Shown in pieces: positions 34,879 through 45,327 of a DNA stretch of 64,000 bases. How positions within the stretch are numbered: the stretch's first letter is position 1; each line of letters opens with the position of its first letter. Both the position numbers and the translations under genes were made by a program. The stretch comes from Maribellus sediminis (GTDB lineage Bacteria > Bacteroidota > Bacteroidia > Bacteroidales > Prolixibacteraceae): NCBI RefSeq assembly GCF_011799805.1, contig NZ_WXUB01000004.1, positions 609,427-673,426 on the forward strand. Reading direction: 5' to 3'. The notes beneath the pieces were generated by a model. It was not told the origin of the DNA and searched no databases. It worked only from the letters and a program-made list of their open reading frames with translations.

Positions 34879-35472
34879 TTACATGTCGTTTGGTGAAATT
34901 GGGGCGGGTACCACGTTTCTAACCGGCGGGATGCTTTTGAGGTAAGCAAAAATGGCTTTCACATCCTGATCTTTTAAGTTTGTAAAGTTAAACCAGGGCA
35001 TCGGCGGGAGGAGCGTTCGGCTGCCTTCAATGCCTTTGAATTTGCCTTCGGTAAGCGCCCGTTTGAACTGTTCTTCGGTCCAGGTGCCAATGCCGCTTAC
35101 ATCGGGGGTAATGTTGGCGGCATACGAAATACCCCACGGACCGGCTGCCGCTGTCAAATCGGGATTAAAAATACCGTACCCTTTATTGGTCAGCGAGGTG
35201 TCGGTGACCATCGGCGGATAATCGGACTGAAATCCCGATAGCATCAGTTCGGGAATGATTTCGGGTCCATTCGGGCCCATTTTCTTGGGCGAATGGCAAT
35301 CGTGACATCCCATGCTGGTAACCAGGTACTCGCCGTGTTTTATCAGTTCGGCTTCTGAAAGTGTAGTTTCGGCACCCGTGTCTTCTTTTGTTGCTGAACC
35401 GGTGGTGCACGATGTGTTGAACAGGGCCGTACAAATGGCGCCTACTACAAAGAGATAAGTAACTTTCTTCAT
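34879..35472 (-). CDS. Monohaem c-type cytochrome lipoprotein
   Basis: A 197-residue protein with a lipoprotein signal (cysteine in FNTSCTTG). One haem-binding motif CHDCH (in SMGCHDCHSPKK) lies at about residues 55-60, and a Met in LPPMPWFNF is a likely sixth haem ligand. The C-terminal helix LKDQDVKAIFAYLKSIPPV is typical of class I cytochromes related to alcohol dehydrogenase or diheme subunits. Predicted role: periplasmic electron transfer; partner unknown. The next gene upstream (35511-35942, same strand) lies only 38 bp away, so the two are probably co-transcribed. Confidence 0.88.
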   Translation of the reverse strand: MKKVTYLFVVGAICTALFNTSCTTGSATKEDTGAETTLSEAELIKHGEYLVTSMGCHDCHSPKKMGPNGPEIIPELMLSGFQSDYPPMVTDTSLTNKGYGIFNPDLTAAAGPWGISYAANITPDVSGIGTWTEEQFKRALTEGKFKGIEGSRTLLPPMPWFNFTNLKDQDVKAIFAYLKSIPPVRNVVPAPISPNDM

Positions 35473-35510
35473 AAATGAATTTGTTAGATTTTATTATTTA
35501 CGTATAAAAA

Positions 35511-35942
35511 TTAATCTTTTACTTTTCGGCTGAGATAACTGGTTGATTTGTTGACATAACCCGCGAATTCCTGTTGCAATTTCTGCGCGGCTTCCTCAGA
35601 ACCTTGCTGCTTTACAAAGGCATCCCACCATTTTACATCGTTGGGGGAGACTTTCCATTCCATATCAGCCGGGCCATTATCCAGTTTCCAGATGGCCATA
35701 GCATCGTATTCACCGGTCGACATCCAGTACAGTTCCGGGCCAGGTGTTCCGGCTTCTTTGCCGGCTGCCTCGTATTGCTTAATAATGTCCTGTACTTTGC
35801 CCACGGTACCTTGTTTAAAATCGATCAGCACCACCTGGTACCATTCTACATTTTCAAATTTTGAGGGTTTCACTTCGTCTTGTGCCATAGCGCTTGACGC
35901 TATCAAAAGACCTAACACGATTAACAAACACAACTTTTTCAT
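35511..35942 (-). CDS. Periplasmic protein of unknown function
   Basis: A 143-residue protein with a signal peptide (MKKLCLLIVLGLLIASSAMAQ). The mature part (NVEWYQVVLIDFKQGTVGKV, IIKQYEAAGKEAG, MSTGEYDAMAIWKL) has the strand-helix-strand pattern of a dimeric alpha-beta barrel (ABM/EthD-like) domain, but I cannot assign a family. It precedes the cytochrome c gene by 38 bp in the same direction, so a redox-related role is a reasonable guess only. Confidence 0.75.
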   Translation of the reverse strand: MKKLCLLIVLGLLIASSAMAQDEVKPSKFENVEWYQVVLIDFKQGTVGKVQDIIKQYEAAGKEAGTPGPELYWMSTGEYDAMAIWKLDNGPADMEWKVSPNDVKWWDAFVKQQGSEEAAQKLQQEFAGYVNKSTSYLSRKVKD

Positions 35943-36126
35943 AAACTCGTTTTTTAGTTATACATATTGTAATAATCACTTTACTAACTATTTCATAAAG
36001 CGAGTTGATTTTGGTGAAAAAAGTTTTGGGAGAATTATGTCAAAAAAAGTTACGACTTATTTAGACTAATTCAAAATACTTGTGTTGATTTTTGATATTG
36101 ATAAACGTTGAAGGGGGAATTGGAGG

Positions 36127-36160
36127 AAACAACACCCCACCATATTTTGAGGTGTTGTTT
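36127..36160 (-). terminator. Hairpin after the carbamoyltransferase gene
   Basis: 10-bp perfect inverted repeat AAACAACACC / GGTGTTGTTT with a 14-nt loop, just beyond the stop on the minus strand. The T tract is short, so termination may be partial. Confidence 0.55.
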
Positions 36161-36167
36161 ATAAATT

Positions 36168-37163
36168 TTAAGCCAGTGTTGCTACCATTACGGCTTTAAT
36201 GGTATGCATACGGTTTTCGGCTTGTTCGAATACTACCGAGGCCGGACTTTCAAATACTTCATCGGTCACTTCCATGGCTTCGAGGCCGAACTTCTGATAA
36301 ATTTCTTCGCCAATTTTAGTTGAACGGTTGTGGAACGCCGGTAAACAATGCAGGAATTTTACCTCAGGATTTCCTGTTAACTCCATTGCTTTTTTGTTCA
36401 CCCGGAAGGGAAGGAGTAGTTTTATACGTTCGGCCCACACTTCGTCGGGTTCACCCATCGACACCCACACATCAGTGTACAAAAAGTCGCAGTCTTTCAC
36501 AGCTTCGGCCACATTATCCGTGATCGTTATTTTTGCTCCTGTTTCGGCTGCAATTTCGCGGCACTGTTCCTGCAATTCTGTTGATGGCTGGCATTCAGCC
36601 GGTGCTGCAGCCCTGAAATCCATACCGAGTTTGGCAGCGCCCACCATCAGCGAGTTGCCCATGTTGTTGCGTGCATCGCCCAGGTAACAGAATTTAATTT
36701 CTGAAAGTGGTTTATGGCAGTGTTCTTTCATTGTCAGGAAATCGGCCAGGATCTGTGTCGGGTGAAACTCGTTGGTGAGGCCGTTCCAAACCGGCACTTT
36801 TGAGTACTTGCCCAATTCTTCAACAATTTCCTGTCCGTATCCACGGTACTCAATGCCGTCGTACATGCCGGCCAGCACGCGGGCTGTATCTTTCATCGAT
36901 TCTTTTTGTCCGATTTGTGAGCCTGTTGGTCCAAGGTAGGTAACATTTGCCCCCTGGTCGTAAGCAGCCACCTCAAAAGCACAGCGTGTACGCGTCGACG
37001 ACTTTTCAAAGATCAAAGCAATGTTTTTACCTGTCAGGTTCTTTTGCTCGTTGTTGTTGTATTTGTCGCGTTTTAGTCTCTCCGACAGTTCCAGCAAATA
37101 ACTGATCTCGTCGGGTGTAAAATCGAGGAGTTTCAAAAAGTTTCGGTTCTTTAAATTGGTCAT
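36168..37163 (-). CDS. argF: Ornithine carbamoyltransferase
   Basis: A 331-residue transcarbamylase. Carbamoyl-phosphate site: [12 protein letters not shown]; then [14 protein letters not shown]; ornithine loop region [10 protein letters not shown]; and [10 protein letters not shown] with the catalytic Cys. The length and HCLP motif fit true ornithine carbamoyltransferase, unlike the acetyl/succinyl-ornithine enzymes (ArgF') known in Bacteroides. It is 30 bp downstream of carbamate kinase, which points to the catabolic direction (citrulline + Pi to ornithine + carbamoyl phosphate, then ATP), i.e. an ArcB role. No arginine deiminase gene is in the window. Confidence 0.92.
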   Translation of the reverse strand: MTNLKNRNFLKLLDFTPDEISYLLELSERLKRDKYNNNEQKNLTGKNIALIFEKSSTRTRCAFEVAAYDQGANVTYLGPTGSQIGQKESMKDTARVLAGMYDGIEYRGYGQEIVEELGKYSKVPVWNGLTNEFHPTQILADFLTMKEHCHKPLSEIKFCYLGDARNNMGNSLMVGAAKLGMDFRAAAPAECQPSTELQEQCREIAAETGAKITITDNVAEAVKDCDFLYTDVWVSMGEPDEVWAERIKLLLPFRVNKKAMELTGNPEVKFLHCLPAFHNRSTKIGEEIYQKFGLEAMEVTDEVFESPASVVFEQAENRMHTIKAVMVATLA

Positions 37164-37193
37164 TTTATCCGGTTTTTATAATGATTCAACGTT

Positions 37194-38165
37194 TTAATTG
37201 TCATATTCCAGCGTGATCTTCGATCCGTATGAGCGATCCTCAAGTTTGGTTGCTTCGGTGATCACACTCTTCATTCCACCCCGTTCAATAAAATTCAGAC
37301 AGGCCCTGATTTTGGGTTCCATGGTGCCTTCAGCAAATGTACCATTTTCGAGGTGTTTTACCGTATCGGCATAGTTCAAAAACTCCAGTTTCTCCTGTGT
37401 AGGCAGTCCGTAATCTTTAAAAATGAATGGCACGTCGGTGAGAATATACAACTCGTCGGCCTTGATATTTGCCGCCAGCAGGCTCGATGCCATGTCTTTA
37501 TCGATCACTGCATCGAGTGTACGAACTTCACCCGCTTCGTCGTAATACACCGGAATTCCGCCACCACCCGCAGCAATTACTATATTGCCGGCACGTACCA
37601 GCGTTTCAATCAGTTCTTTGTTAATAATATCAAGCGGAGCTGGAGAGGGAACAACCCGGCGAAATGCACCTGGAACTTTAGTAGTTGGTTTAAACATCCA
37701 GCCTTTATCGTTTGCGAGCTGATCGGCCTCCTCCTTTGTATATATTTTCCCGATCCGTTTCGACGGATTATTAAAAGCAGGATCGTTCTGATCGACCTCA
37801 ACCAGCGTCACCAGCGTGATCACATTTTTAGTGATGCCGTGTTTTTTCAATACATTTCGCATCATGCGCTCAATCATGTAACCGATACCGCCCTGCGAAT
37901 CGGCCACACAAATATCGAGTGGCATCGGTGCGATCTTGTACAGTTGTTCGCCGGCATCGTTTCGCATGAGGATGTTTCCCACCTGAGGCCCGTTGCCGTG
38001 CGTGATCACCAGGTTGTAACCGTCTTTAATCAGGTACACCAGGTTTTCGAGGGTGTCGGTCGCATTCTTTTCCTGTTGTTCTATCGTGCCTTCTTCCGAA
38101 CCGCGCAAAATGGCATTGCCACCCAGCGCTACAACTGCCAGTTTTTCCGTTGTGATTTTATTCAT
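37194..38165 (-). CDS. arcC: Carbamate kinase
   Basis: A 323-residue amino-acid-kinase-fold enzyme: VVALGGNAILRGSEEGT at the start, VITHGNGPQVGNIL, QGGIGYMIERMMRN, VIAAGGGGIPV and DKDMASSLLAANIKADELYILTDV. It converts carbamoyl phosphate and ADP to ATP, ammonia and CO2. First gene of a two-gene minus-strand operon with the carbamoyltransferase, giving substrate-level ATP from citrulline or ureides. The 5' region to the divergent ftsK (about 295 bp) holds promoters for both, and no other gene. Confidence 0.93.
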   Translation of the reverse strand: MNKITTEKLAVVALGGNAILRGSEEGTIEQQEKNATDTLENLVYLIKDGYNLVITHGNGPQVGNILMRNDAGEQLYKIAPMPLDICVADSQGGIGYMIERMMRNVLKKHGITKNVITLVTLVEVDQNDPAFNNPSKRIGKIYTKEEADQLANDKGWMFKPTTKVPGAFRRVVPSPAPLDIINKELIETLVRAGNIVIAAGGGGIPVYYDEAGEVRTLDAVIDKDMASSLLAANIKADELYILTDVPFIFKDYGLPTQEKLEFLNYADTVKHLENGTFAEGTMEPKIRACLNFIERGGMKSVITEATKLEDRSYGSKITLEYDN

Positions 38166-38460
38166 TGCGCGTAAAAGTTAATAGCAATCAGTTGTTTATA
38201 CGGATATAAATCTAAAATTTCCGGCGAAAAAAAGAACTGCGGAATATCTTGTTTTCTCGCTAAAACAACTATTTAAAAACAGCAAAGGAATGTGCCTGAT
38301 TATCATTTGAATTACAGCTGTTTCGCAAACTTCCGGTTTTTAAGCCAAAAGGGTGTTTTTGTTAACACATTATTCTTAATAGCTTTTGAAACTCAAAAGA
38401 AATCAGCCCAAACAAGCTGACTTTTTTTAACTAAATTTGCGCCAATATAAAAACAGTTCA
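38166..38460. other. Divergent promoter region arcC / ftsK
   Basis: 295 bp without coding potential. It carries the ftsK -7 box and a small palindrome CTTTTGAAACTCAAAAG (about 38384-38400). Nothing else recognised. Confidence 0.5.
38432..38439 (+). promoter_or_regulatory. Probable -7 box of ftsK
   Basis: TAAATTTG matches TAnnTTTG. It overlaps an in-frame ATG at 38437, which argues for ATG 38461 as the true ftsK start. Confidence 0.5.
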
Positions 38461-40905
38461 ATGGCATTTAGACGAAAAAAGCCGGCAAAAACAAAATCAA
38501 AAGCGAAGAAAAAGCGGACTTCTATTTTTAAAAATGAAAAGTTCCGCTTCATTTTTGGAATTTTACTTCTGAGCATTTCTGCGTATTTACTCATTTCCTT
38601 TGTTTCGTTTCTGTTTTACGGAGCCGAAGACCAAAGTATTATGGATAATTCGTGGCGCGAATTTCTTTTCAATTCCGAAATAAATGTCAAGAATAACGGA
38701 ATGAAACTGGGAGCCTTGCTCTCTGAAAAAATTATTAACGGAGGTTTTGGGCTGGCGTCGTTTATTTTCATTTACATGCTGGCTTTGACCGGCCTAAAGA
38801 TCATTGGCCGAAACATCAACCGTTTTCGGCAAAGCATTATTTACAGCCTGATCTCGGTAATTTGGTTGTCGCTGGCTCTAGGGCTGATTTTTAATAAAAC
38901 CACCTCCGATTCATTTATCTATCTTGGCGGCCATTACGGCTTTGTGCTTAGTAACTGGATGCGTTCGCTGATTGGCATGGTGGGGCTAATACTTTTACTG
39001 CTGATTACGGGTGTAATGATCATTGTCATTCGTTTTGATAAGGCATTTGCCTTTCTCAACAATCTGGTTCGGCCCGGACAAAAAGAAGCTGTTGCAGAAG
39101 TGGAAGACGACGAAGATGATGATGACGATCTGGAACCTTTCGAAGAGGAATTGGAAGATGATGATACCTTGATTGGTGAAGACGATATCACCAAAGTAAT
39201 TGATGAAGACGACGTTGTACGTGCCATTTTTGAAGCAGATGGCGACGACGATTTTGAAGCTGCGGTAAATGAAGAGCCCGAGGATGAAATAGAGACTGTG
39301 AAACCCACAGCAGAGACGGAAGCGGAAGACGAAGACCTGAGCCTGGATGTGGAGCCAAAAGTTGAAGAAGAAGAAGCTGACGAGATCAATCCGGAGGAAC
39401 TGGAGGATTATGATCCAACACTTGACCTTTCGAGCTATAAATTTCCAACACTCGATTTACTCGAAGATCATAAGTTTGGAGATGCCGAGGTGAAACAGGA
39501 AGAACTGGTAGCCAACAAAAACAGAATTGTTGAAACGCTCCGTCATTACAAGATCGAGATTACAAAAATTCGCGCTACAATTGGGCCAACCATCACTTTG
39601 TACGAGATTGTTCCGGCCCCGGGAGTTCGAATTTCGAAAATAAAAAACCTGGAAGACGATATTGCTTTAAGTTTGTCGGCGCTTGGAATTCGTATTATTG
39701 CACCAATCCCGGGACGCGGTACCATCGGTATCGAGGTGCCAAACCAGAATCCTGAGGTGGTTTCCATGCATTCGATAATTCGATCGAAGAAATTCCAGGA
39801 AAGTACAGCCGAATTGCCAATAGCTCTGGGTAAAACCATTTCGAATGAAACTTACCTGTTCGATTTGGCCAAGATGCCGCACATTCTGGTAGCCGGTGCT
39901 ACCGGTCAGGGTAAATCGGTTGGGGTGAACGTGATCATCACTTCATTGCTGTACAAAAAACACCCGGCGCAGTTGAAGTTTGTTTTTATCGACCCGAAAA
40001 AAGTTGAGCTGAACATCTATTCGGTAATCGAGAAACACTACCTGGCAAAATTGCCTGATTCGGAAGAACCCGTGATCACTGACATTCAGAAAGTGAAAAA
40101 TACACTGAATTCGGTGAACATTGAAATGGACACGCGTTACGACTTGCTGAAGGCGGCGCATGCCAGAAATATTAAGGAATACAACAAGAAATTTATCAGC
40201 CGGAAACTGAATCCGGAAAAAGGCCATAAATACATGCCTTACATTGTTGTGATCATCGACGAATTTGCCGACCTGATCATGACAGCCGGTAAAGAAATCG
40301 AACTTCCCATTGCCCGTATTGCACAGTTGGCGCGTGCCGTTGGTATTCATATGATCATTGCCACTCAGCGACCATCAACCAACATTATCACGGGTGTTAT
40401 CAAAGCAAACTTCCCGGCCAGGATCGCATTTAAGGTGGCTTCTATGATCGACTCACGAACTATCCTCGATACTCCGGGAGCCAACCAGCTGATCGGAAAA
40501 GGAGATATGCTAATCGCTTCGGGAAGCGAAATTACACGTGTTCAGTGTGCCTTTGTTGATACGCCGGAAGTTGAAAAGATTTGCTCTTTTATTTCGGAAC
40601 AGCGTGGCTACCCAACCGCCTTCCTGTTGCCGGAGTATGTTGGCGACGATGAGCCGGGACCGGGTGCTGTTGACCTGAACAACCGCGACGATCTGTTCGA
40701 CGATGCAGCCCGTGTTGTGGTGGCCAATCAAATGGGATCGACTTCGATGATCCAGCGCCGTTTCTCGATTGGTTATAACCGCGCCGGTCGTTTGATGGAT
40801 CAACTGGAAGCAGCCGGAATTGTAGGACCTAGCGAAGGCAGTAAAGCCCGCCAGGTGCTGATTTCGGATGAATACAGTTTGGAACAATTATTGAATAACT
40901 TATAG
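38461..40905 (+). CDS. ftsK: DNA translocase FtsK
   Basis: An 814-residue protein. The N-terminus is basic, followed by four membrane helices (about residues 28-200). An acidic linker of about 130 residues (Asp/Glu-rich) links to the motor: Walker A VAGATGQGKSVGVN, Walker B YIVVIIDEFADLIM. The C-terminal gamma winged-helix domain is QRRFSIGYNRAGRLMDQLEAAG followed by SEGSKARQVL. FtsK couples septum formation to chromosome-dimer resolution at dif. Directly followed by lolA (15 bp). Confidence 0.95.
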   Translation: MAFRRKKPAKTKSKAKKKRTSIFKNEKFRFIFGILLLSISAYLLISFVSFLFYGAEDQSIMDNSWREFLFNSEINVKNNGMKLGALLSEKIINGGFGLASFIFIYMLALTGLKIIGRNINRFRQSIIYSLISVIWLSLALGLIFNKTTSDSFIYLGGHYGFVLSNWMRSLIGMVGLILLLLITGVMIIVIRFDKAFAFLNNLVRPGQKEAVAEVEDDEDDDDDLEPFEEELEDDDTLIGEDDITKVIDEDDVVRAIFEADGDDDFEAAVNEEPEDEIETVKPTAETEAEDEDLSLDVEPKVEEEEADEINPEELEDYDPTLDLSSYKFPTLDLLEDHKFGDAEVKQEELVANKNRIVETLRHYKIEITKIRATIGPTITLYEIVPAPGVRISKIKNLEDDIALSLSALGIRIIAPIPGRGTIGIEVPNQNPEVVSMHSIIRSKKFQESTAELPIALGKTISNETYLFDLAKMPHILVAGATGQGKSVGVNVIITSLLYKKHPAQLKFVFIDPKKVELNIYSVIEKHYLAKLPDSEEPVITDIQKVKNTLNSVNIEMDTRYDLLKAAHARNIKEYNKKFISRKLNPEKGHKYMPYIVVIIDEFADLIMTAGKEIELPIARIAQLARAVGIHMIIATQRPSTNIITGVIKANFPARIAFKVASMIDSRTILDTPGANQLIGKGDMLIASGSEITRVQCAFVDTPEVEKICSFISEQRGYPTAFLLPEYVGDDEPGPGAVDLNNRDDLFDDAARVVVANQMGSTSMIQRRFSIGYNRAGRLMDQLEAAGIVGPSEGSKARQVLISDEYSLEQLLNNL

Positions 40906-40920
40906 GCTAGAAATTATAAG

Positions 40921-41568
40921 ATGAAGAGATTATTAGCAGTATTTGCAGTGTTACTGGCTGCAAACCTTGTTTGGGCCCAAAACGACAAAGCCAAACAAAT
41001 TCTGGATGAAGTGAGCGCAAAAACGAAGACATTTAAAAGCATGTCGGCTGATTTTGTGTTTACAATGGATAACGATGAAATGGAAATTCACGAAAAAAAT
41101 GAAGGAACCATTCATGTTAAAGGCCAGAAATACGTGGTTAAATTGCCCAAGCTTGGTGTTGAAGTTTATTCCGATGGAGAAACCATCTGGAATTACATGA
41201 AAGACGGAAACCAGGTAACCATCAGCAATCTGGAAGATGCGGAAAGTGAATTGATGGATCCGTCATCGATATTCAGTATTTACGAGCGTGGATTCAAATC
41301 GGAGTTTGTGGCTGAAATGAATGAAGGTGGAAAAACAGTTTACAAGATCAACCTCTTTCCGGATTCTGAAGAATACCAGGTTACAAAAATAGAGGTTTCT
41401 ATCGATAAAGCCACTTTATTATTGAGTTCGGCGACATTGCACGCTACTGATGATAACACCTACAGTATTCTCGTGAAGAAAATGGAACCTAATAAAGACT
41501 TCTCCGATTCGGAGTTTGTGTTTGATAAGAGCAAGTACGGCGATGTGGAAGTGATCGACTTCAGGTAG
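40921..41568 (+). CDS. lolA: Outer-membrane lipoprotein carrier LolA
   Basis: A 215-residue periplasmic protein with signal peptide (MKRLLAVFAVLLAANLVWAQ). The LolA pattern is SMSADFVFTM near the start, GTIHVKGQKYVVKLP, VYSDGETIWNYMKDGNQVTI and the closing EFVFDKSKYGDVEVIDFR. LolA shuttles lipoproteins from the LolCDE complex to the outer membrane. It starts 15 bp after ftsK, an order common in Bacteroidota. Confidence 0.92.
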   Translation: MKRLLAVFAVLLAANLVWAQNDKAKQILDEVSAKTKTFKSMSADFVFTMDNDEMEIHEKNEGTIHVKGQKYVVKLPKLGVEVYSDGETIWNYMKDGNQVTISNLEDAESELMDPSSIFSIYERGFKSEFVAEMNEGGKTVYKINLFPDSEEYQVTKIEVSIDKATLLLSSATLHATDDNTYSILVKKMEPNKDFSDSEFVFDKSKYGDVEVIDFR

Positions 41569-41578
41569 TTTTAAGGAT

Positions 41579-41761
41579 TTAAATGCAGCCGCAAACAAAG
41601 CCGTCGGCAAGGCTGTCGAGTACGATCTTTTCTTCTGCTTTTTCCTGTTCGCTTCCTTTGCAACCCGAGCAAACAGGCATATTCACAACCGGATTTACAG
41701 ATGATGTTTCGGAGCTGATATCCTTCTTGCAAACAAAGCAGGTATTCTTGATGTTTTCCAT
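41579..41761 (-). CDS. Small CxxC zinc-binding-type protein
   Basis: A 60-residue protein (MENIKNTCFVCKKDI ... PVCSGCKGSEQEKAEEKIV ... GFVCGCI) with CFVC and CSGC pairs that could bind one zinc, and a CxC at the C-terminus. The frame continues upstream to 41884, but the upstream part is unlike protein and ATG 41761 gives a compact domain. Antisense to and convergent with lolA, ending 10 bp from its stop. Function unknown. Confidence 0.65.
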   Translation of the reverse strand: MENIKNTCFVCKKDISSETSSVNPVVNMPVCSGCKGSEQEKAEEKIVLDSLADGFVCGCI

Positions 41762-41945
41762 TTGATGATCGAGTTTGTGGCAAAAATAGGAAAATATGTG
41801 GTGTGCGGATGTACCAATAATGGCAGGCTTTTTTAAGATACGCGGAAAACTTGTCTGAAATACAGCCGATGTGGCGTTTGGCACGATTATTATGAACTAG
41901 CCACACATTAGTGAAACAATAGTTTTTTTAGCCTGCACATTTAAT

Positions 41946-41953
41946 TAAATTTG
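41946..41953 (+). promoter_or_regulatory. Probable -7 box of secA
   Basis: TAAATTTG matches TAnnTTTG, 34 bp upstream of ATG 41988. A run of T at the -33 position (41923-41929) is a weak partner. The same box, followed by GCG, precedes ftsK. Confidence 0.5.
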
Positions 41954-41987
41954 CGGTGCTTTTTTAAAACGTTCAATTTGAAACAAA

Positions 41988-44900
41988 ATGGCATTTGTAA
42001 CCAAAATTCTGGGGAAGATCCTCGGAGATAAATCAGAAAGAGACATTAAGGAGATTTCCCCGATAATTAATCAAATTAAAGAGGAATATAAGCGGGTGGT
42101 TGGTTTGTCGAACGACGAATTAAGAGCCGAGTCGGATAAACTTAAGCAGATAATTGCAGATAGAATAAAGCCTGAAGAGGAAGAAATCGCCGCATTAAAG
42201 CTTGAAGCCGAAGAAGTTGAAATCCAGAATTCGGAGAAAATATACGAGCGCATCGATAAACTCGAAGAAAAGATCGATGAAAAAATCGAGGAGGTTTTAA
42301 ATGAAATTCTTCCTGTTGCTTTTGCGGTGGTAAAAGAAACGGCGCGTAGGTTTACCGAAAACGAAAAGGTTGAAGTTACGGCGAATGATTTCGATCGTAA
42401 CCTGGCTGCTTCGCGCGATAGTATCAATATACAAGGTGATAAAGCCATTTGGAACAACACCTGGATGGCCGGTGGTAGTCCGGTAACCTGGAACATGGTG
42501 CATTACGATGTTCAGCTGATTGGTGGTGTGGTTCTGCACAAAGGAAACATTGCAGAGATGGCAACCGGTGAAGGTAAAACGCTGGTGGCTACTTTACCGG
42601 TATTCCTGAATGCACTTACCGGAAAAGGTGTGCATGTGGTTACGGTGAACGACTACCTTGCAAAACGTGACGCCGAATGGATGGGACCGATCTTCGAATT
42701 CCACGGGCTTTCGGTAGATTGTATCGACAAACATCAGCCGAACTCTGAAGCACGCCGAAATGCCTACAACGCTTCTATCACCTACGGTACCAACAACGAG
42801 TTCGGGTTCGACTACCTGCGCGACAACATGGCTATCAATCCTGAGGATCTGGTACAGCGTAAACATCAATATGCCATCGTGGATGAGGTAGACTCGGTTT
42901 TGGTGGATGATGCACGTACGCCGTTGATCATTTCGGGGCCGGTACCAAAAGGTGAAAATCAGCAGTTCGAAGAGCTTAAAGGATACGTTGAAAAACTGTA
43001 CAAAGCTCAGCGCGACCTGATCAACAAGATCTTTATCGATGCCAAAAAGCTCCTTACAAAAGAGGATGCAACCAACGACGAGAAAAAAGAAGGTGGATTG
43101 TTACTGCTTCGTGCACACAAAGGTCTGCCTAAAAATAAATCGATTATAAAGTTCCTGAGCGAAGAAGGAATGAAAGGTGTTCTGCAAAAGACTGAAAACT
43201 TTTACATGCAGGAAAACAGCAAGAACATGCACATCGTAACCGATCCGTTGTACTTTATCATCGACGAGAAACAAAATTCTGTGGAGCTGACCGATAAAGG
43301 TATCGATCTGATTTCGCAGGGTATGGAAGATGCCGAGTTCTTTGTGTTGCCCGATATGGGGAGCAAAATGGCAGAACTCGATAATTCCGGTCTCGATCCC
43401 GAAAAACGTCAGGAAGAAAAAGACAGACTTTTACAGGATTACGCTATAAAATCGGAACGTGTTCATACCATCAATCAGTTGTTTAAAGCTTATACCATGT
43501 TCGAAAAAGACGTGGAATATGTGGTGATCGACAACAAGGTGAAAATTGTGGATGAGCAAACCGGCCGTATCATGGAAGGGCGTCGTTATTCCGACGGGCT
43601 TCACCAGGCTATTGAAGCAAAAGAACGGGTTAAAGTGGAGGCTGCAACCCAGACCTTCGCCACCATCACGCTTCAGAACTACTTCAGAATGTACCACAAG
43701 CTGTCGGGTATGACAGGTACTGCCGAAACCGAGGCAGGAGAATTCTGGGACATCTACAAATTGGAGGTGGTTGTTATTCCAACCAACAAACCAATTGTTC
43801 GCGACGACAGACAGGACCTGGTATATAAAACCAAACGCGAAAAATACAATGCCGTTATCGACGAAATTGTGAACCTGCACAATGCCGGAAGACCGGTGCT
43901 GGTAGGTACAACTTCGGTTGAAATTTCGGAATTGTTAAGCCGAATGCTAAAAATAAAAGGCATCAAACACAATGTATTGAACGCGAAATTACATGCGCGT
44001 GAAGCTGAAATTGTGGCTGAAGCCGGTCATTCAGGAACTGTGACCATCGCTACGAACATGGCTGGTCGTGGTACCGACATCAAACTTACGCCAGAAGTTA
44101 AAGAAGCAGGCGGTTTGGCCATTATCGGTACCGAGCGTCACGATTCACGACGCGTTGACCGTCAGTTACGTGGTCGTGCCGGTCGTCAGGGAGACCCGGG
44201 TTCTTCTCAGTTCTATGTATCGCTCGAAGATGATTTGATGCGTTTGTTCGGTTCGGATAGAATTTCCGGTGTTATGGACCGTCTTGGTTTGGAAGAGGGT
44301 GAAGTGATCCAGCATTCCATGATCTCGAAATCGATTGAGCGTGCTCAGAAAAAAGTGGAAGAGAACAACTTTGGTATTCGTAAACGACTGCTGGAATACG
44401 ACGATGTGATGAACTCGCAGCGTGAAGTGGTTTACAAAAAACGCCGCCATGCTTTGTTTGGCGAACGTCTGGAAGTAGATCTTCTGAATATGATGTACGA
44501 TTCAGTTGAAGAACTCGTAAATGAATATCACGGTTCAGATATGTTCGAAGATTTCAACATGGAACTGATGCGACTATTGTCAATGGAATCGCCGGTTGAC
44601 CATGAAGAATTTAAAAAACTGAGTGCTTCTGAAATTTCAGAACGTATTTACGATAAAATGATCAACGGGTACAACCGTAAAGTGGATACCATTGCCAAGC
44701 AGGCGTATCCGGTGATCAAAAATGTTTACGAGACCAAAAAAGAGGTTTACAAAAACATCGTGGTTCCGATCACTGACGGAAAACGCATTTTCCAGATCAT
44801 TTGTAACCTCGAAAAAGCATACAATAATAAAGGTAAAGAGCTGGTAAAATCGTACCAGAAGCAAATTGTACTGAATACCATCGATGAAGCCTGGAAGGAA

Positions 44901-45299
44901 CAGCTGCGCGAAATGGACGATCTGAAACAATCGGTTCAGAATGCAACTTACGAGCAGAAAGATCCGCTTTTGATCTATAAATTCGAATCGTTTAACCTGT
45001 TCAAGGTGCTCATCAATAAAGTGAATAAGCAGGTGGTTTCAACGCTGATGAAGGGGCAAATTCCGATTCAGAATCCGGAACAGGTGCGTGAAGCAGAAAC
45101 ACGTCGTAAGATGGATATGAGCCGATTCAAAACTCAGAAATCGGAACTGCCCGGGGCTGAAAATGCCATGGAAGGCGCCAATACGCAAACACAGGAACGT
45201 TCGAAACCTCAACCAGTAACGGTTGAAAAAAGGGTAGGGCGAAACGATCCGTGTCCTTGCGGAAGTGGTAAGAAATACAAGCAGTGTCACGGTAAATAA
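41988..45299 (+). CDS. secA: Preprotein translocase ATPase SecA
   Basis: An 1103-residue SecA, longer than the E. coli protein (about 900), as usual in Bacteroidota because of insertions in the first nucleotide-binding and preprotein-binding regions (for example the helical stretch around residues 35-110 and 330-400). Motifs: [19 protein letters not shown] (Walker A), [20 protein letters not shown] (Walker B / DEVD), [22 protein letters not shown], and [16 protein letters not shown]. The C-terminal zinc tail is [16 protein letters not shown]. It drives secretory proteins through SecYEG. Confidence 0.97.
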   Translation: MAFVTKILGKILGDKSERDIKEISPIINQIKEEYKRVVGLSNDELRAESDKLKQIIADRIKPEEEEIAALKLEAEEVEIQNSEKIYERIDKLEEKIDEKIEEVLNEILPVAFAVVKETARRFTENEKVEVTANDFDRNLAASRDSINIQGDKAIWNNTWMAGGSPVTWNMVHYDVQLIGGVVLHKGNIAEMATGEGKTLVATLPVFLNALTGKGVHVVTVNDYLAKRDAEWMGPIFEFHGLSVDCIDKHQPNSEARRNAYNASITYGTNNEFGFDYLRDNMAINPEDLVQRKHQYAIVDEVDSVLVDDARTPLIISGPVPKGENQQFEELKGYVEKLYKAQRDLINKIFIDAKKLLTKEDATNDEKKEGGLLLLRAHKGLPKNKSIIKFLSEEGMKGVLQKTENFYMQENSKNMHIVTDPLYFIIDEKQNSVELTDKGIDLISQGMEDAEFFVLPDMGSKMAELDNSGLDPEKRQEEKDRLLQDYAIKSERVHTINQLFKAYTMFEKDVEYVVIDNKVKIVDEQTGRIMEGRRYSDGLHQAIEAKERVKVEAATQTFATITLQNYFRMYHKLSGMTGTAETEAGEFWDIYKLEVVVIPTNKPIVRDDRQDLVYKTKREKYNAVIDEIVNLHNAGRPVLVGTTSVEISELLSRMLKIKGIKHNVLNAKLHAREAEIVAEAGHSGTVTIATNMAGRGTDIKLTPEVKEAGGLAIIGTERHDSRRVDRQLRGRAGRQGDPGSSQFYVSLEDDLMRLFGSDRISGVMDRLGLEEGEVIQHSMISKSIERAQKKVEENNFGIRKRLLEYDDVMNSQREVVYKKRRHALFGERLEVDLLNMMYDSVEELVNEYHGSDMFEDFNMELMRLLSMESPVDHEEFKKLSASEISERIYDKMINGYNRKVDTIAKQAYPVIKNVYETKKEVYKNIVVPITDGKRIFQIICNLEKAYNNKGKELVKSYQKQIVLNTIDEAWKEQLREMDDLKQSVQNATYEQKDPLLIYKFESFNLFKVLINKVNKQVVSTLMKGQIPIQNPEQVREAETRRKMDMSRFKTQKSELPGAENAMEGANTQTQERSKPQPVTVEKRVGRNDPCPCGSGKKYKQCHGK

Positions 45300-45327
45300 C
45301 TAAGCTTATTGCTAAAAAGATATAAGA

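Noticed and set aside
37353..38174. 273-codon plus-strand frame opposite arcC
   Set aside because: Full overlap with a clear carbamate kinase gene and no protein-like features.
38934..39389. 151-codon Ser-rich frame on the minus strand inside ftsK
   Set aside because: It is the antisense shadow of the acidic Asp/Glu linker of FtsK; serine runs come from GAA/GAT complements.
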